In this document: piece after piece, positions 62,360 through 64,000 of the stretch
Layout: every line of letters begins with the position of its first letter
Numbering within the stretch: the first letter of the stretch is position 1
Assembly (NCBI GenBank): GCA_019009955.1
Contig: CM032228.1
Span: 182,435,501-182,499,500 of the forward strand
Source: Riptortus pedestris
Lineage: Eukaryota > Arthropoda > Insecta > Hemiptera > Alydidae
DNA: 64,000 bases
Direction: 5' to 3'
Program-made: the position numbers and the translations under genes
The notes under the pieces: model-generated
Told to the model about the DNA's origin: nothing
Databases searched by the model: none
Seen by the model: only the letters and a program-made list of their open reading frames with translations

Positions 62360-62846
62360 CTGTTACCGCTCTAGCGGTCGCAATTTTTGTTTGATCGTTA
62401 CGAAACTCGATATTTAACCATTTTATGTAAAAAGACTGATCAAGTTCGTTAATGGCGGAAATCGGACCAGTGGGAGGGGGGTTTAGAGGGGACGATTTTC
62501 GAAAATTCGAAATATCTCCGTTATTACGCGTCGGATGGAAAAATTGTATAAAATATATCTTATTGCAAATTAAATTTACTATAAATATTGTTCTATACAT
62601 GTATTCTGTATCTTGAATATTAACCGAGATATTTGCATTAGTATTCTGTGTGTGGTCGGCAGGAGTCGGCTATGTTCGGGACTTTCCGCTGAGAGCTATG
62701 GCGGCCATTTCCATAACTGTTCGTCCCTCTTGAATAGGTTTAGAGATACCTTACTACCACAGTTGTTATTGGGCAGATTTCTCTACTGTAAAACTTCACG
62801 AGGGAAATCTGCTTTCTTTACGCAGCCCCTGCGTGACGGACTTTTT
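62354..62846 (-). mobile_element. HINE-like copy H22, 5' half, short subfamily
   Basis: From the TA core it has CCGCTCTAGCGG, the G-rich block near 62471-62490 and the 5' end GCAGCCCCTGCGTGACGGAC. The 3' half is missing and Helitron D lies in its place. Confidence 0.88.
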
Positions 62847-63561
62847 CAACATAAAGAGAATCATTCTTTTTACGAGTTATTTATATTATTATAAATTTAC
62901 GAAATAGTTTTGCGAAATTCAAAGAAAATATAATGATGGATTTTATGTTCTTGAGCTTTAGCCAATTGGCTGATTGTGAATAAGTAATAACTTAAGATAC
63001 ATTTCTTGGCCTTAGACGTGAACGGCGATAATCAGATTGACGCACGTATATACATGAGCCTGTTGAGACTTGTAATTGATGGGAGCAGAGCAGAATTCCA
63101 TATAGGGGATATATGTATATCGGACATACATGGAGTATGGACATAATGGATGGCTGCATAATGTAGTCCTGGTCAGGGCATTATCCCTTGAATCGATGGG
63201 GCTTTTCGAGGCCATCTTTAAATTATGCAGGCGTCATCAGATCAATCAGGGCTGGATCTTCTTGTCATCCTCCTCTCTGGCCTTTACCATTATACACAAT
63301 TGGACATGTTCTTGGCGTTAAAAGGAAGCCCATTTTTGTACATTCATTCATTTTGCCATAAGAACGTTTTCTTACAAGATAATTTCGGGAGGGAGGGATA
63401 TTTTCCTTAATGCTGCCAATCATGCATATAAAATACACTTTTACAAACTATCAAAAGATGAATAATTTATTTCTAAATAATAAATTGGTTTTAATTGGCT
63501 AAGAACCGACTTGATCTAGCTGCTCGTGGCTCTAGTAACTCTGGCACACTTCTGAACAGAG
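62847..63561. other. Unrecognised sequence
   Basis: No supported gene. Confidence 0.5.
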
Positions 63562-64000
63562 AAAAGTCAGTCTCGCAGGGGCTGCGCAAACTAAGCAGAT
63601 TTCCCCCGTAAAGTTATACAATAGAGAAACCTCCATACGAGTGCCGAACAGTACGGAAACGGCCGAACTAGCTTTCGGCGGGAACAATAGAAGCGGGCAT
63701 AGCTCGTCTGTTACACTTAATAAAAATGCAAATATCTCGGTTAATATTCAAGATAGAGAATAAATGTATATAACAATATTTATAGTTAATTATATTTGCA
63801 ATAAGATTGGATCTATACAATGTTTCGATCCGACGTATTGTAACGGAGATATTTCGAATTTTCGAAAATCCCCCCTCTAAACCCCCCTTCCAGAGGTCCG
63901 ATTTCAGCCGTTAACGAACTTGATCTTCCTCTTTACATAATACGAATAAATACCGAGTTTAGTGACGACTAAACAAACAGCGACTGCTAGAGTGTTAACA
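63562..64000 (+). mobile_element. HINE-like copy H23, cut by the window end
   Basis: The 5' end AAAAGTCAGTCTCGCAGGGG and the short-type 5' block (GAACAGTACGGAAACGGCCG) run through the conserved core to GTGTTAACA at the last base, just before the expected TA core. Confidence 0.88.

Noticed and set aside
62250..62600. 116-codon minus-strand open frame
   Set aside because: It spans the TA microsatellite and H22. It is repeat sequence, not a gene.

Overview
This is AT-rich eukaryotic DNA made almost entirely of transposable elements and simple repeats. I recognise no host protein gene, tRNA or rRNA gene. A 3' fragment of a jockey-clade LINE, several piggyBac-type insertions, and Helitron ends of the type common in arthropods suggest an arthropod (insect, crustacean or relative). 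The species cannot be fixed from this window.

The dominant component is one interspersed family, labelled H1 to H23 here, in both orientations and covering about 12 kb. Intact copies share a plan. The 5' end has a G-rich-loop hairpin, then a subterminal motif that is repeated inverted at the 3' end. The middle holds conserved non-coding blocks and a (TA)n core of very variable length. The 3' end is a palindrome followed by CTGCTAA. There are no terminal inverted repeats, no target-site duplication and no coding capacity. This fits non-autonomous Helentron-type rolling-circle elements (HINE; compare DINE-1 of flies and pearl of bivalves). Two copies are joined directly head to tail (H4/H5). 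Short, long, mosaic, palindromic and internally deleted forms are present.

Region by region. 0-5 kb: unrecognised sequence, then a 1.1-kb DNA transposon with inverted repeats and a decayed transposase gene. 5.6-9 kb: H1 split by a Helitron, then H2 and H3. 10-11.6 kb: a piggyBac relic flanked by TTAA, carrying a transposase C-terminus and a GC-rich insertion of unknown type. 13-27 kb: a cluster of H copies, a local duplication and long TA/CA microsatellites. 27.3-28.6 kb: a 5'-truncated LINE with reverse transcriptase motifs and one in-frame stop. 29-36 kb: tRNA-derived SINE copies, H12/H13 with a nested Helitron, and a second Helitron. 36-44 kb: unrecognised sequence. 44.4 kb: a piggyBac-type MITE. 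45.6-47.6 kb: SINEs, one with a clear target-site duplication. 48-52 kb: H15-H18 and a foldback insertion. 54 kb: a jockey 3' end with a poly(A) tail. 55-64 kb: H19-H23 and a Helitron with 298-bp internal tandem repeats, lying between two opposed H half-copies.

The elements interact mainly through nesting. Three Helitron insertions lie in or beside the TA cores of H copies, so these microsatellites look like landing pads for A/T-targeting elements. Element boundaries were read by eye and are usually good to a few bases where terminal motifs are intact, and only approximate for degraded copies.
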